A stretch of 51,509 nt of DNA from Clostridiales bacterium. GTDB taxonomy: Bacteria > Bacillota > Clostridia > Oscillospirales > Butyricicoccaceae. The notes beneath the pieces were generated by a model. That model worked only from the letters and a program-made list of their open reading frames with translations, did no database searches and was not told the origin of the DNA. A program made the position numbers and the translations under genes. The DNA is taken from positions 1 through 51,509 of the forward strand of contig JAHZFK010000021.1 of NCBI GenBank assembly GCA_019421385.1. Reading direction: 5' to 3'. Shown piece after piece: positions 7,825 through 15,892 of the stretch; within the stretch, counting starts at the first letter, position 1; every line of letters begins with the position of its first letter.

Positions 7825-9183
7825 TTACATGCAAAGCAACGCAACCGTCTCCACATGTCCGGTTCTTGGGAACAGGTCAAATGCCTGTGCGCGCATCATC
7901 CGATACCCCGCACCGGTCAGCTCGCGCACATCACGTGCAAGAGTAGCCGGATCGCATGACACATAAACCACGCGCGGCGGTTTCATCTTCAAGATCGCGT
8001 CACGCGTCTGTTCATCCAGACCTTTGCGAGGCGGATCGACCACTAACACATCCGGCGAAACGCCGCGTGCGGCAAACTCTCGCGCCGCCTGACCTGCATC
8101 TGCACACAAAAATTCCACATTATCCATGCCGTTGCGCACCGCATTCCGCCGTGCGTTTTCCACCGCCTCAGGCACGATTTCCACGCCGATCACAGTTTTG
8201 GCCCGCTCCGCGAGTGTCAGCGTGATCGTTCCTGCACCGCAATACAAGTCGATCACCGTTTCTTCGCCTGTCAGCTCGGCAAATTCTACTGCACAGGCAT
8301 ACAGCCGCTCAGCCTGTGCGTGATTGACCTGATAAAACGCTTCGGGAGAAAGCAGGAACGAATGCCCGCACAGCCGATCCTCCAGCATCGGCTCACCCCA
8401 TAGCACATCCGTCCGGTCACCAAGAATCACGTTATCTCCGCGCTGATTATGGTTGAGCAGGATACCGGTCAGCGACGGTTCAGCCTCCCGCAAGCGATGC
8501 ACCAATTCCTCCAACGCGGGCATTTTGCGCGTCGCCGCGATCAACGTCAACTGGCTTTCACCGCTCTTTTCGCCCACGCGGACGTAAATATGACGCACAA
8601 CGCCACGTCTAGCAATATAATCATACGGCGGCACGTCAAATTCCTGCATCCACTGCCGCACCGCAACCGCAATACGGTCAGCCGTCTCAGACTGGATCAG
8701 GCACCGCACAATCGGTACGATATCATGGCTGCGCGGCCGGTAAAAACCGGTCACAATATTGCCGTCCGCATCCCGACCAACCGGATATTGCGCCTTGTTA
8801 CGGTAATGCTCAGTCGTGGGCGCGCCTGTGATGCCCTCCAGCACCGCGCCATCCTGCCCGCCAATGCGGGTGAGCGCATCGCGCACCTTTTTCTCCTTGG
8901 CGCGCAGTTCCTCTTCGTAAGTGATGTGCTGATAGCAGCAGCCGCCGCACTTATCCGCAACCGGACAGGCTGGCTGAATGCGTGCACCTGACGGCACGAC
9001 CAGCTTTTCCAACCGCCCATACGCAATATTTTTCGTGACTTTCACAATGCGCACGTCGCACTGGTCGCCTACCGCCGTGCGCGGCACAAACACCGCACGC
9101 CCGTCGATCTTGGCAAGGCCAGTACCGTCCGCGGTGTAGTCCACGATTTGGCAGCGATAGATTTTATTTTTGATAAGCTCCAT
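7825..9183 (-). CDS. rlmD: 23S rRNA (uracil-5-)-methyltransferase, RlmD/RumA type
   Basis: SAM-dependent enzyme that makes m5U in 23S rRNA. The 452-residue protein begins with a TRAM RNA-binding domain (about 3-58). Cysteines C73, C79, C82 and C161 fit the 4Fe-4S ligands of RlmD. The methyltransferase domain shows VIDLYCGAGTITL (SAM motif), DPPRKGLD and the catalytic cysteine in SCDPATLARD. Firmicutes often carry two or three paralogs (RlmCD-like), so the exact uridine is not certain. AAGGAGC precedes the ATG at 9183. Confidence 0.92.
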   Translation of the reverse strand: MELIKNKIYRCQIVDYTADGTGLAKIDGRAVFVPRTAVGDQCDVRIVKVTKNIAYGRLEKLVVPSGARIQPACPVADKCGGCCYQHITYEEELRAKEKKVRDALTRIGGQDGAVLEGITGAPTTEHYRNKAQYPVGRDADGNIVTGFYRPRSHDIVPIVRCLIQSETADRIAVAVRQWMQEFDVPPYDYIARRGVVRHIYVRVGEKSGESQLTLIAATRKMPALEELVHRLREAEPSLTGILLNHNQRGDNVILGDRTDVLWGEPMLEDRLCGHSFLLSPEAFYQVNHAQAERLYACAVEFAELTGEETVIDLYCGAGTITLTLAERAKTVIGVEIVPEAVENARRNAVRNGMDNVEFLCADAGQAAREFAARGVSPDVLVVDPPRKGLDEQTRDAILKMKPPRVVYVSCDPATLARDVRELTGAGYRMMRAQAFDLFPRTGHVETVALLCM

Positions 9184-9215
9184 TTTGTGGCGCTCCTTTT
9201 TACTATAATATCCGT

Positions 9216-9245
9216 ATTATATCATGTATGCGGCACATACTGCAA
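9216..9245 (-). promoter_or_regulatory. Sigma-A promoter of rlmD
   Basis: TTGCAG (9245-9240) and TATAAT (9221-9216) on the minus strand, with an 18-base spacer, lie 33 bases before the rlmD start codon. Confidence 0.65.
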
Positions 9246-9264
9246 TCGGAAAGGAGCGGTCAAA

Positions 9265-9489
9265 ATGGAACAGGACAAGCGCAAGCAGGTATCGGCCGAT
9301 GTGCCTTTTTCCTTTCTCAATGCCATGGGGCACGACACGCGTGCTATGGAGCGGTTCTTCACACTGCCGCAAGAATCGCGCGAAACGCTGACCGATGCAG
9401 TCTGTGTCTCGGATGAACCGGACGCGCGCACTGAGCAAGCGCTCAAGTCGCTGGCGAACGGCGGCGAGGGCTACTGCGAACGGTACTAG
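9265..9489 (+). CDS. Hypothetical 74-residue protein
   Basis: A small soluble protein, acidic overall, without cysteine clusters, signal or membrane segments (it begins MEQDKRKQVSADVPFSFLNA). I do not recognise a family. It has a proper AAGGAG site about 7 bases before the ATG at 9265 and ends just before a very stable terminator, so it looks like a genuine monocistronic gene divergent from rlmD. Extension of the frame upstream of 9265 would run across the rlmD start and is rejected. Confidence 0.6.
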   Translation: MEQDKRKQVSADVPFSFLNAMGHDTRAMERFFTLPQESRETLTDAVCVSDEPDARTEQALKSLANGGEGYCERY

Positions 9490-9490
9490 G

Positions 9491-9533
9491 AAAGCAGAAA
9501 AGCGTCCAGTCGGACGCTTTTCTGCTTTTTGTT
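9491..9533. terminator. Bidirectional terminator with a 17-bp stem
   Basis: The stem aaagcagaaaagcgtcc / ggacgcttttctgcttt with loop AGTC is perfect and is followed by a T-rich tract. It separates the 74-aa gene from the converging anti-sigma gene. Confidence 0.92.
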
Positions 9534-9567
9534 CTATTTTCTCTCTATATACGGCTTTTTTCTCCGT

Positions 9568-10347
9568 TTAAGACTCGATAATCTCCTGTGCCATTTGGAA
9601 GAAATCATCCTCTGTCAAGTCACCCGGATCCAATGTATAGATCGAATACGAGATATCATTCTCGATCCATGACACTCTGTAGAACGTATGCTCCTCGCGC
9701 GCAGACGAGCCATACGCAATATTGATTTCGCCGCGTTCAAATGCTGCCTGCTCCTCTTCTGTTGGCTGGATGCTACCATCCGGCGGCAAGGTGATATCCT
9801 TCATGGCCCGGTAGTGTACCTCTATGTCGCCCACCGTGCGCACTGTGTCATACGGCGAAGTATACTGTCCCTCTTCCTGCACGGGCTCCGCTCCCAGTGT
9901 CACTTCCGCTCCGTGTTTTTCATAGTTCAACATTACCTCGGTAAAGCTGCCCAGTGTATTGCCACTGTCATCTCGCTTATCCACCGTGTTTTCATAGCCC
10001 TTGTCAAACGTATAGCCGTTCGAGAAAGACTCCACATATTTTGCACCCGGAACATGCTCCTGCACATATTCCGCCGTCTGCGAAAAGTCCTTCCAATTCT
10101 GATCCAGCCAAGTGTTGGAGTACCATCCCGTTACTCCGCTGCCGGCTACTGCACCGGTAACAGCCACCGCTGCCACCAGAGCAATCGCCGCCAACCGCTT
10201 GGCGAACGGACGGCGCACCTTGCTCGGTTTCACTCCGTTTTTCAGCGCAAAGTCAATACGGGTTTTGAGTTTGTCTGGAGCCTCCAGCCCTTCTGCACAC
10301 TGGCGCAGCATCGTCTGCATCTCGCGTTCCATCTTCATTTCATCCAT
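9568..10347 (-). CDS. Anti-sigma-factor-like single-pass membrane protein
   Basis: 259 residues: a cytoplasmic N-terminal part of about 50 residues, one transmembrane helix (about 52-70) and an extracytoplasmic domain of about 190 residues. This is the layout of proteins that hold an ECF sigma factor at the membrane. The gene overlaps the end of the sigma gene by 8 bases, with GAGGAGG upstream of the ATG at 10347, so the two are translated together. The outer domain is not one I can name; a zinc-binding anti-sigma (ZAS) motif is not apparent. Confidence 0.75.
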   Translation of the reverse strand: MDEMKMEREMQTMLRQCAEGLEAPDKLKTRIDFALKNGVKPSKVRRPFAKRLAAIALVAAVAVTGAVAGSGVTGWYSNTWLDQNWKDFSQTAEYVQEHVPGAKYVESFSNGYTFDKGYENTVDKRDDSGNTLGSFTEVMLNYEKHGAEVTLGAEPVQEEGQYTSPYDTVRTVGDIEVHYRAMKDITLPPDGSIQPTEEEQAAFERGEINIAYGSSAREEHTFYRVSWIENDISYSIYTLDPGDLTEDDFFQMAQEIIES

Positions 10348-10897
10348 GTGTCACAGCCTCCTCTGGCTTTCCCTCTTTTTCGGTCAGCGCCTGCCGCAGA
10401 TGGCGGCGGGCGGAAAACAGGCGGGATTTGACCGTCCCTTCGGTTACGCCGAGAGTGCGCGCAATCTCTTTGACCGGACGGTTGTCGAAATAGTACAGCA
10501 CCAGCACGGTGCGGCGCTTTTCGTCGAGCGCATACATGGCTTGATATAGCCGCCGCTGCTCGTCTGTCCGCAGCACCGCGGACAGCGCGCTTTCACCCTC
10601 GCCGGTTTCGAAAAACTCGGCAACCGGTGTTTCACGTCTGGACTTCCGGCAATATTTCCACGCTGCGCGCGTCAGCGTCCGAATCAGCCATGGTCGGAAC
10701 TTAGATCCGTCCCGCAGTGACCCGATCGACTGCACACAGGTGACAAACGCCTCCTGCGTCAAATCCTCGCCATCCGCACGGCTGCCGGTAATCAGGCAAG
10801 CCACGCGGTAAGCGTCATTCTTATATCGCGCATACAGCTCGTCGAACGCCTGCATATCACCTTGCTGCATCCGGCGGACGAGTTCTTCATCAGTCAT
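10340..10897 (-). CDS. ECF-type RNA polymerase sigma factor
   Basis: 185 residues with sigma region 2 (about 7-75, including LYARYKNDAYRVACLITGS and DLTQEAFVTCVQSI) and region 4 helix-turn-helix (about 125-178, VLVLYYFDNRPVKEIARTLG). No region 3, as expected for an ECF sigma factor. AAAGGAGC precedes the ATG at 10897. It is followed by its probable anti-sigma partner and preceded by two matching ECF-type promoter motifs, which points to autoregulation. Confidence 0.92.
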   Translation of the reverse strand: MTDEELVRRMQQGDMQAFDELYARYKNDAYRVACLITGSRADGEDLTQEAFVTCVQSIGSLRDGSKFRPWLIRTLTRAAWKYCRKSRRETPVAEFFETGEGESALSAVLRTDEQRRLYQAMYALDEKRRTVLVLYYFDNRPVKEIARTLGVTEGTVKSRLFSARRHLRQALTEKEGKPEEAVTHG

Positions 10898-10930
10898 AGC
10901 TTTGCTCCTTTGCGTTTTTGGTGCACCTGT

Positions 10931-10962
10931 CTATAAGAGCATCGGAACGGCGATTTGGTTCA
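10931..10962 (-). promoter_or_regulatory. ECF-type promoter, proximal copy
   Basis: On the minus strand TGAACC (10962-10957), preceded by a T run, is followed after exactly 16 bases by GCTCTTATA. The -35 resembles the TGAAAC class of ECF promoters. A start about 7 bases downstream would give a short leader before the sigma gene. Confidence 0.6.
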
Positions 10963-10997
10963 AAAAATTTTTTGCCGCCTGTTTGGAATGCTTCCGA

Positions 10998-11029
10998 ATA
11001 TGAGAGCCTGCCCACCCGCATTCGGTTCA
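10998..11029 (-). promoter_or_regulatory. ECF-type promoter, distal copy
   Basis: A second TGAACC (11029-11024, minus strand), again after a run of T, is followed after exactly 16 bases by GCTCTCATA. It lies 67 bases upstream of the proximal copy. The spacers of the two copies are unrelated, so the shared blocks look selected and not simply duplicated. Confidence 0.55.
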
Positions 11030-11063
11030 AAAAATATTGAACAAATCTCCCCTACTTTGGCGG

Positions 11064-11092
11064 TTGTGTTTTGTAAGGTCGTCCCCTATACT
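11064..11092 (+). promoter_or_regulatory. Sigma-A promoter of glgB
   Basis: TTGTGT (11064-11069), a 17-base spacer and TATACT (11087-11092). A second TATACT follows at 11099-11104 without a good -35. Confidence 0.6.
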
Positions 11093-11130
11093 GTTACTAT
11101 ACTCCAAACGGCATAAGGAGGGAAGCCTTC

Positions 11131-12900
11131 ATGGACAAGCAGGCATTTTTTCCCGGTCAGGTGTTTGACGCTTGGCGTTGGTTTGGCGCACATATTAAAG
11201 ACCGCTCAGTCATTTTTCGTGTTTTTGCGCCAAATGCTGTGAAAATAACCGTTGCCGGTGCGTTTAACGACTGGAAAGAGGATGAGCTGACACAGGACGG
11301 CCGAACCGGTTTCTGGTCGGTTGCTGTGCCAGATGCGCAGCCGGGACAGTTCTACAAATACCGCATTTACACCCATAACGGCACGGTTATCGAACACTGC
11401 GATCCTTACGGCTTCGCGATGGAACTGCGGCCGGGCTGCTGCTCGGTCATCACTGACCCTAACGAGTATACTTTCACCGACGCAGAGTGGATGTCCTCAC
11501 GTACGGCTGCGCCTGACACACCGCTGAACATCTATGAACTGCACCTCGGCTCATGGAAACGCAATCCCGCGGACGAAAACGGCTGGTATCGCTATGACGA
11601 GATTGCCGACCTGCTGATTCCCTATCTGCTGGACAACGGGTTTACGCATGTCGAATTCCTCCCCTTGTCTGAGCACCCGTTTGATGGCTCATGGGGCTAT
11701 CAGAACACCGGCTTTTTTGCGCCTACCTCGCGCTATGGCACGCCCGCACAGCTGAAAATGCTCATTGACCGACTGCATCATGCAGGCATCGGCGCGATCA
11801 TGGACTTTGTGCCTGTCCACTTTGCGATTGACAGCTATGGTCTGGCCCTGTTTGACGGCACACCGCTCTATGAATACCCCCACCCCGACGTAGGCGAAAG
11901 CGAATGGGGCAGCTGCAATTTCATCCACTCACGCCGCGAGGTGCGCTGCTTTTTGCAATCTGCCGCCGACTACTGGCTGGATCAGTTTCACTTTGACGGT
12001 CTGCGCATGGATGCAGTCAGTCGCCTGATTTACTGGCAGGGAGATCCTGCGCGCGGTGTGAACGGTGACACGCTGGACTTCCTGAAAAATATGAACGCTG
12101 GGCTGAAGGCGCGCCATCCCTCTGCCCTGTTGATTGCAGAGGACTCGACCGCGTTCCCGGGCGTGACCCGTCCCGTATCTGAAGGTGGACTTGGCTTTGA
12201 CTATAAGTGGGATCTGGGTTGGATGCACGACACGCTCACCTATATGCAGACCCCGCCGGACGAACGTGCCGAGCGGCGCGGTCAACTGCTGTTTTCTATG
12301 GAATACTTCCCAAACGAGCACTATCTTTTGCCGCTTTCCCATGACGAAGTCGTGCATGGCAAAGCTGCCATTGTCCAGAAGATGTGGGGTGCAGACCTGA
12401 CCGATAAATACGCGCAGGCGCGGGCGTTCTATCTCTATATGTTTGCGCATCCCGGCAAAAAGCTGAACTTCATGGGCAACGAGCTTGGCCTGCGCGTCGA
12501 ATGGAGCGAAGCCTCCGAATTAGACTGGTCTTATGCAGACGGTCCATTCCACACGTTTTTCTGCGCGCTCAGCAAAGCATACTGCGAACACCCCGCCCTA
12601 CATGCGGATTATGCCCCTGATAGCTTCCGCTGGCTGCCAGCTGATCCGGATGCACCCTGCGTATTTGCATGGGAGCGACGCAGTGCAACCGAACGGCTGA
12701 TCGCGGTCTGCAACTTCTCGGACGCACCATACGATTTCCCTCTGCCCTCATCGGACTGCACCGTGCTGCTGCACACCGACTGGGAGCGCTTCGGCGGTCA
12801 GTCAAAAGAGAACAGTCAGTCATTTATTGAAATTCCAGACAGATTATCTGTTGAAATGGCGAAATTCAGCGCTATATTACTTAAAATTGACGAAACTTAG
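11131..12900 (+). CDS. glgB: 1,4-alpha-glucan branching enzyme
   Basis: GH13 enzyme that introduces alpha-1,6 branches into glycogen. 589 residues, at the short end for GlgB because only one N-terminal CBM48-like beta domain is present (about 25-110). The four GH13 regions are seen: DFVPVHF, GLRMDAVSR with nucleophile D294, LIAEDS with acid/base E337, and LPLSHDE. The C-terminal beta domain ends the protein. The ATG at 11131 follows AAGGAGGG. The gene has its own promoter and terminator and no other glycogen gene is next to it. Confidence 0.93.
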   Translation: MDKQAFFPGQVFDAWRWFGAHIKDRSVIFRVFAPNAVKITVAGAFNDWKEDELTQDGRTGFWSVAVPDAQPGQFYKYRIYTHNGTVIEHCDPYGFAMELRPGCCSVITDPNEYTFTDAEWMSSRTAAPDTPLNIYELHLGSWKRNPADENGWYRYDEIADLLIPYLLDNGFTHVEFLPLSEHPFDGSWGYQNTGFFAPTSRYGTPAQLKMLIDRLHHAGIGAIMDFVPVHFAIDSYGLALFDGTPLYEYPHPDVGESEWGSCNFIHSRREVRCFLQSAADYWLDQFHFDGLRMDAVSRLIYWQGDPARGVNGDTLDFLKNMNAGLKARHPSALLIAEDSTAFPGVTRPVSEGGLGFDYKWDLGWMHDTLTYMQTPPDERAERRGQLLFSMEYFPNEHYLLPLSHDEVVHGKAAIVQKMWGADLTDKYAQARAFYLYMFAHPGKKLNFMGNELGLRVEWSEASELDWSYADGPFHTFFCALSKAYCEHPALHADYAPDSFRWLPADPDAPCVFAWERRSATERLIAVCNFSDAPYDFPLPSSDCTVLLHTDWERFGGQSKENSQSFIEIPDRLSVEMAKFSAILLKIDET

Positions 12901-12930
12901 ATTGCACACAGAATCGTTTCAAAAGAAAAA

Positions 12931-12957
12931 ACAGGCCGCAAAAGCGGCCTGTTTTTG
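12931..12957. terminator. Bidirectional terminator
   Basis: Stem acaggccgc / gcggcctgt with an AAAA loop, flanked by A-rich sequence on one side and TTTTT on the other. It serves glgB and the end of the leftward purine operon. Confidence 0.9.
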
Positions 12958-12997
12958 TTACCTCTCGTTTGCAAACGCTCCCCTGCAAACAAAAGTG

Positions 12998-13522
12998 TTA
13001 TCCAATTTTCGGGAACAGCTCCTGATCAATGACGGCATCCAGTGTCATGCTCGCATAAGCGATCTGTGCCAATCCATCGATAAACCGGCTGACTGCTGCC
13101 AGCAGCACCGAGATATTATCCGCCACAAAAGGAATAATTTTCTCGAGCTCCAGCGAGCCATCGAGCAGTGTGTTATGCTTGAGGTAAATCTGCCCTGCCT
13201 GCTCATAAAAGCCGAACGCTCCGAGCGCGCAGAAGTCGTTGCAATACGTGCACGCACGGCGCAGCTGGCTTGCATTGGTATCCGGCGCACCCTGAAACAG
13301 GGTAACAAAAAATTGCAGCAAGCCGCTCTCCTCGCTCGGCAGCTGAAGCGGAATAAAGCACGCCTCGATCACCACATCCTTGGCGACCTTGCCCTGCCGC
13401 ATTGCCTCGCAGCGCAGCAGCGTGGGCGCACCCTCCTTGCGCATCACCTCGGCGCGAAAGCCATTCTGGTTCAGCACCTCAGCCATGCAGCCGAGGATCT
13501 GCTCCTGTTGTTCGATCTTCAT
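12998..13522 (-). CDS. Hypothetical protein at the end of the purine operon (possibly YbjN-like)
   Basis: 174-residue soluble protein with no signal or membrane segment. Alternating beta strands and a C-terminal helix pair, with the central stretch NDFCALGAFGFYEQAGQIYLKH cut here for length, recall the YbjN/type III chaperone-like fold, but I do not claim homology. It contains a cluster C-x-x-C near residue 92-97. Its ATG overlaps the purD stop codon by four bases, so it is translationally coupled to purD and is the last gene of the operon. Function unknown. Confidence 0.65.
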   Translation of the reverse strand: MKIEQQEQILGCMAEVLNQNGFRAEVMRKEGAPTLLRCEAMRQGKVAKDVVIEACFIPLQLPSEESGLLQFFVTLFQGAPDTNASQLRRACTYCNDFCALGAFGFYEQAGQIYLKHNTLLDGSLELEKIIPFVADNISVLLAAVSRFIDGLAQIAYASMTLDAVIDQELFPKIG

Positions 13523-14775
13523 CCCTTTTTCACTCCAATATCTGTACGGTAATGTGCTTTGTCAAAATAAATCTTCTTGACATCCGCATATGCTTTCACA
13601 ATAGCTTCATCGAGCGTAGCAGCAGTCGCCGTCACGCCAAGCACACGGCCACCGTTCGTGACGAATGCGCCATCCTTCACCGCTGTACCCGCGTGGAATA
13701 CAAACGAATCGGTCACATCATCGAGACCGGTGATGACCTTACCCTTTTCATAAGCCTTCGGATAGCCGCCCGATGCCATGCACACGCAGCAAGCCGCGTT
13801 ATCCGCCCACTGGATATCAATTTCGTCCAGCTTTTCGTCAATAACCGCATTGAAAATATCAAACAGGTCGCTTTCCAGACGAGACAGTACCGCCTGCGTC
13901 TCCGGATCACCGAAGCGCGCGTTGTACTCGATCACCTTGGGTCCCTTAGGCGTCAGCATCAGACCGAAGTACAGCACACCCTTAAACGGGCGGCCTTCCT
14001 TCGCCATAGCAGCCACAGTGGGCTTAAAAATGCTCTCCATGCAGGTCTGGGCAATCTCGTCGGTATAGAACCGCGAAGGCGAGAATGCGCCCATACCGCC
14101 CGTGTTCGGGCCTTCGTCGTGGTCATAGGCACGTTTGTGGTCCTGCGCCGACGGCATAGTCTTGAGGTGCTTGCCGTCCACAAACGCCAGCACGGACACC
14201 TCAGGCCCGGTCAGGTATTCCTCAATAACGACGCGCGCACCTGCGCCGCCGAACGCGCCGCCGTCAATTGCATCCTTGACCGCCGCGATGGCTTCTTCCT
14301 CGGTCATGGCGACCGTCACGCCCTTGCCGAGCGCCAAACCGTCCGCTTTGACCACAATCGGCGCACCCTGCTCTTTGATATAAACGATCGCCGCCGCAGA
14401 ATCCTCAAAAACGGCATAGCCTGCGGTCGGGATGCCGTACTTTTTCATCAGCTCCTTGGCAAAGGACTTGGAGCCTTCGATCACGGCCGCGTTTTTGCGC
14501 GGACCGAACGCACGGATGCCCGCTTCTTCCAGCGCATCCACCATACCAAGCGCCAGTGGATCGTCCGGCGCGACCATCACGAGATCGGGCTGATGCTCTT
14601 TCGCAAAGGCCACTACGCCGTCAATATCAGTCGCCTTGATGTCGACGCATTCCGCTTCCTGCGCAATGCCGCCGTTGCCCGGCGCGCACCAAATATGGTC
14701 AACCTTGGGGCTTTTCTTCAATGTATGCACGATGGCGTGCTCTCGCCCGCCGCCGCCGATCACCATTACTTTCAT
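13519..14775 (-). CDS. purD: Phosphoribosylamine-glycine ligase (GAR synthetase)
   Basis: ATP-grasp ligase catalysing the second step of purine synthesis: phosphoribosylamine + glycine + ATP to GAR. 418 residues, the standard size. The N-terminal VMVIGGGGREHAI motif, the central ATP-grasp domain with VVKADGLALGKGV, and the late EYNARFGDPETQ motif are all present. GGAGGGAG precedes the ATG at 14775. The start overlaps the preceding membrane protein gene by four bases, placing it firmly in the operon. Confidence 0.96.
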   Translation of the reverse strand: MKVMVIGGGGREHAIVHTLKKSPKVDHIWCAPGNGGIAQEAECVDIKATDIDGVVAFAKEHQPDLVMVAPDDPLALGMVDALEEAGIRAFGPRKNAAVIEGSKSFAKELMKKYGIPTAGYAVFEDSAAAIVYIKEQGAPIVVKADGLALGKGVTVAMTEEEAIAAVKDAIDGGAFGGAGARVVIEEYLTGPEVSVLAFVDGKHLKTMPSAQDHKRAYDHDEGPNTGGMGAFSPSRFYTDEIAQTCMESIFKPTVAAMAKEGRPFKGVLYFGLMLTPKGPKVIEYNARFGDPETQAVLSRLESDLFDIFNAVIDEKLDEIDIQWADNAACCVCMASGGYPKAYEKGKVITGLDDVTDSFVFHAGTAVKDGAFVTNGGRVLGVTATAATLDEAIVKAYADVKKIYFDKAHYRTDIGVKKG

Positions 14776-15311
14776 GGTTTTTCTCCCTCCGTACGGATGT
14801 ATTCTTTCTGCGCGCGGAACGTATCCGCCAGCAGCGCAATGTACCCGAGCACCATCAGCGTATTGACCGCCGTAACGATCAGCGACAGCACCATATCATT
14901 CAGCCAGCCGGGCGCCATGAGCAGCGTCAGGATAAATCCAGCGCTCCACACAGTAAAAATCACCCATTCGATGATAGTGCCGCGCTCCGCCGCGCGCATT
15001 TGTGCTTGATACGCCATCAGCAGCATACAGCCGGTCAGCAACAACGGCACAAGCGACGCATATTCCAGCACCATGCGAATGAGTCCCGGCGGCAGCACTG
15101 CCGGTCCGCAGACCACTTCAAAACCGATGCACACATCCGCCGCAATGCTCGCACGCAAAAACCAACGCGACACCTGCTGCAAGGACAACGCACCCGCCGA
15201 AATGAGTGCGTAGGCCACGATTTGCAGCATCCAGTTGTCCTGTAATGCCAGTTTAAGCAATAGCCCGCCTGCAATCGCAAGATAGGCATAATAGCCGCGG
15301 ATCAGTTTCAT
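14772..15311 (-). CDS. Hypothetical integral membrane protein B in the purine operon
   Basis: 179 residues with four to five strongly hydrophobic helices and a charged C-terminal tail (ending EYIRTEGEKP). I do not recognise a family. The start is set at the ATG 15311, which overlaps the end of the preceding membrane gene by four bases and has GGAGG next to it; its 3' end overlaps purD by four bases. Such back-to-back overlaps suggest tight co-expression with purine genes, but nothing in the sequence shows a transport or enzymatic role. Confidence 0.7.
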   Translation of the reverse strand: MKLIRGYYAYLAIAGGLLLKLALQDNWMLQIVAYALISAGALSLQQVSRWFLRASIAADVCIGFEVVCGPAVLPPGLIRMVLEYASLVPLLLTGCMLLMAYQAQMRAAERGTIIEWVIFTVWSAGFILTLLMAPGWLNDMVLSLIVTAVNTLMVLGYIALLADTFRAQKEYIRTEGEKP

Positions 15312-15892
15312 TCCTCCACCTGCTCTTTCAGCAGCGTTCTGGCGCGCCACAGATAACGCACCATCCAGACATAAGACACGATTGCCGCGAGCAGTGCAAT
15401 GATCTCAAACACCATCTGCACCCGGAACAGCAGCGTATATTGGCCTTGTGCGGCCGACAGTTCAGCCTGCCCCTCGAACAGCGGCAGAAAGCCCATCATC
15501 GACGCGCCACGCTGGATGAGTGTGGCCAACGACCACGTCCGGCCGATGCGCAGCGTCTGCTCAGACACATCTGCCGCGCGCAACTTTTTGTCAAAACCGC
15601 GCTGCATGGGCAGATAAATCAGCAAAAACAGCAGGTTCACCAGCATATTACCGACCCATGTCGGGTCTGTGCCGTTTGGCACCAGCAGCGCCAGCGCACA
15701 GCCGACGAGCGCCGCGCCCAGCGCGACAGGACAGCGCAGCCGCCATGCAGCCCAGCCGTTCATCAGATAGCTGGCCGCCAACAGCACCAGCTTAGCTGTC
15801 TCACCGAACGGGGTCGGGCTGAACGCTGCGGCGACCTGCACCACGAACGCAATCAGCACCCAATTCGCCGCCGATGCGGCGTTTTCCCGCAT
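15308..15892 (-). CDS. Hypothetical integral membrane protein A in the purine operon
   Basis: 194 residues with about five to six hydrophobic segments separated by short loops; the central cytoplasmic-looking loop (about 98-120) is basic. No family recognised. The ATG at 15892 overlaps the stop codon of the AICAR transformylase gene (TGATG), so translation is probably coupled. It may be a distant relative of the next gene, which has a similar size and layout, but I cannot show this by eye. Confidence 0.7.
   Translation of the reverse strand: MRENAASAANWVLIAFVVQVAAAFSPTPFGETAKLVLLAASYLMNGWAAWRLRCPVALGAALVGCALALLVPNGTDPTWVGNMLVNLLFLLIYLPMQRGFDKKLRAADVSEQTLRIGRTWSLATLIQRGASMMGFLPLFEGQAELSAAQGQYTLLFRVQMVFEIIALLAAIVSYVWMVRYLWRARTLLKEQVEE

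Noticed and set aside
13402..15009. Long plus-strand frame of about 535 codons opposite purD and its neighbours
   Set aside because: Antisense to well-supported operon genes, composition dominated by Arg/His, no start signal.
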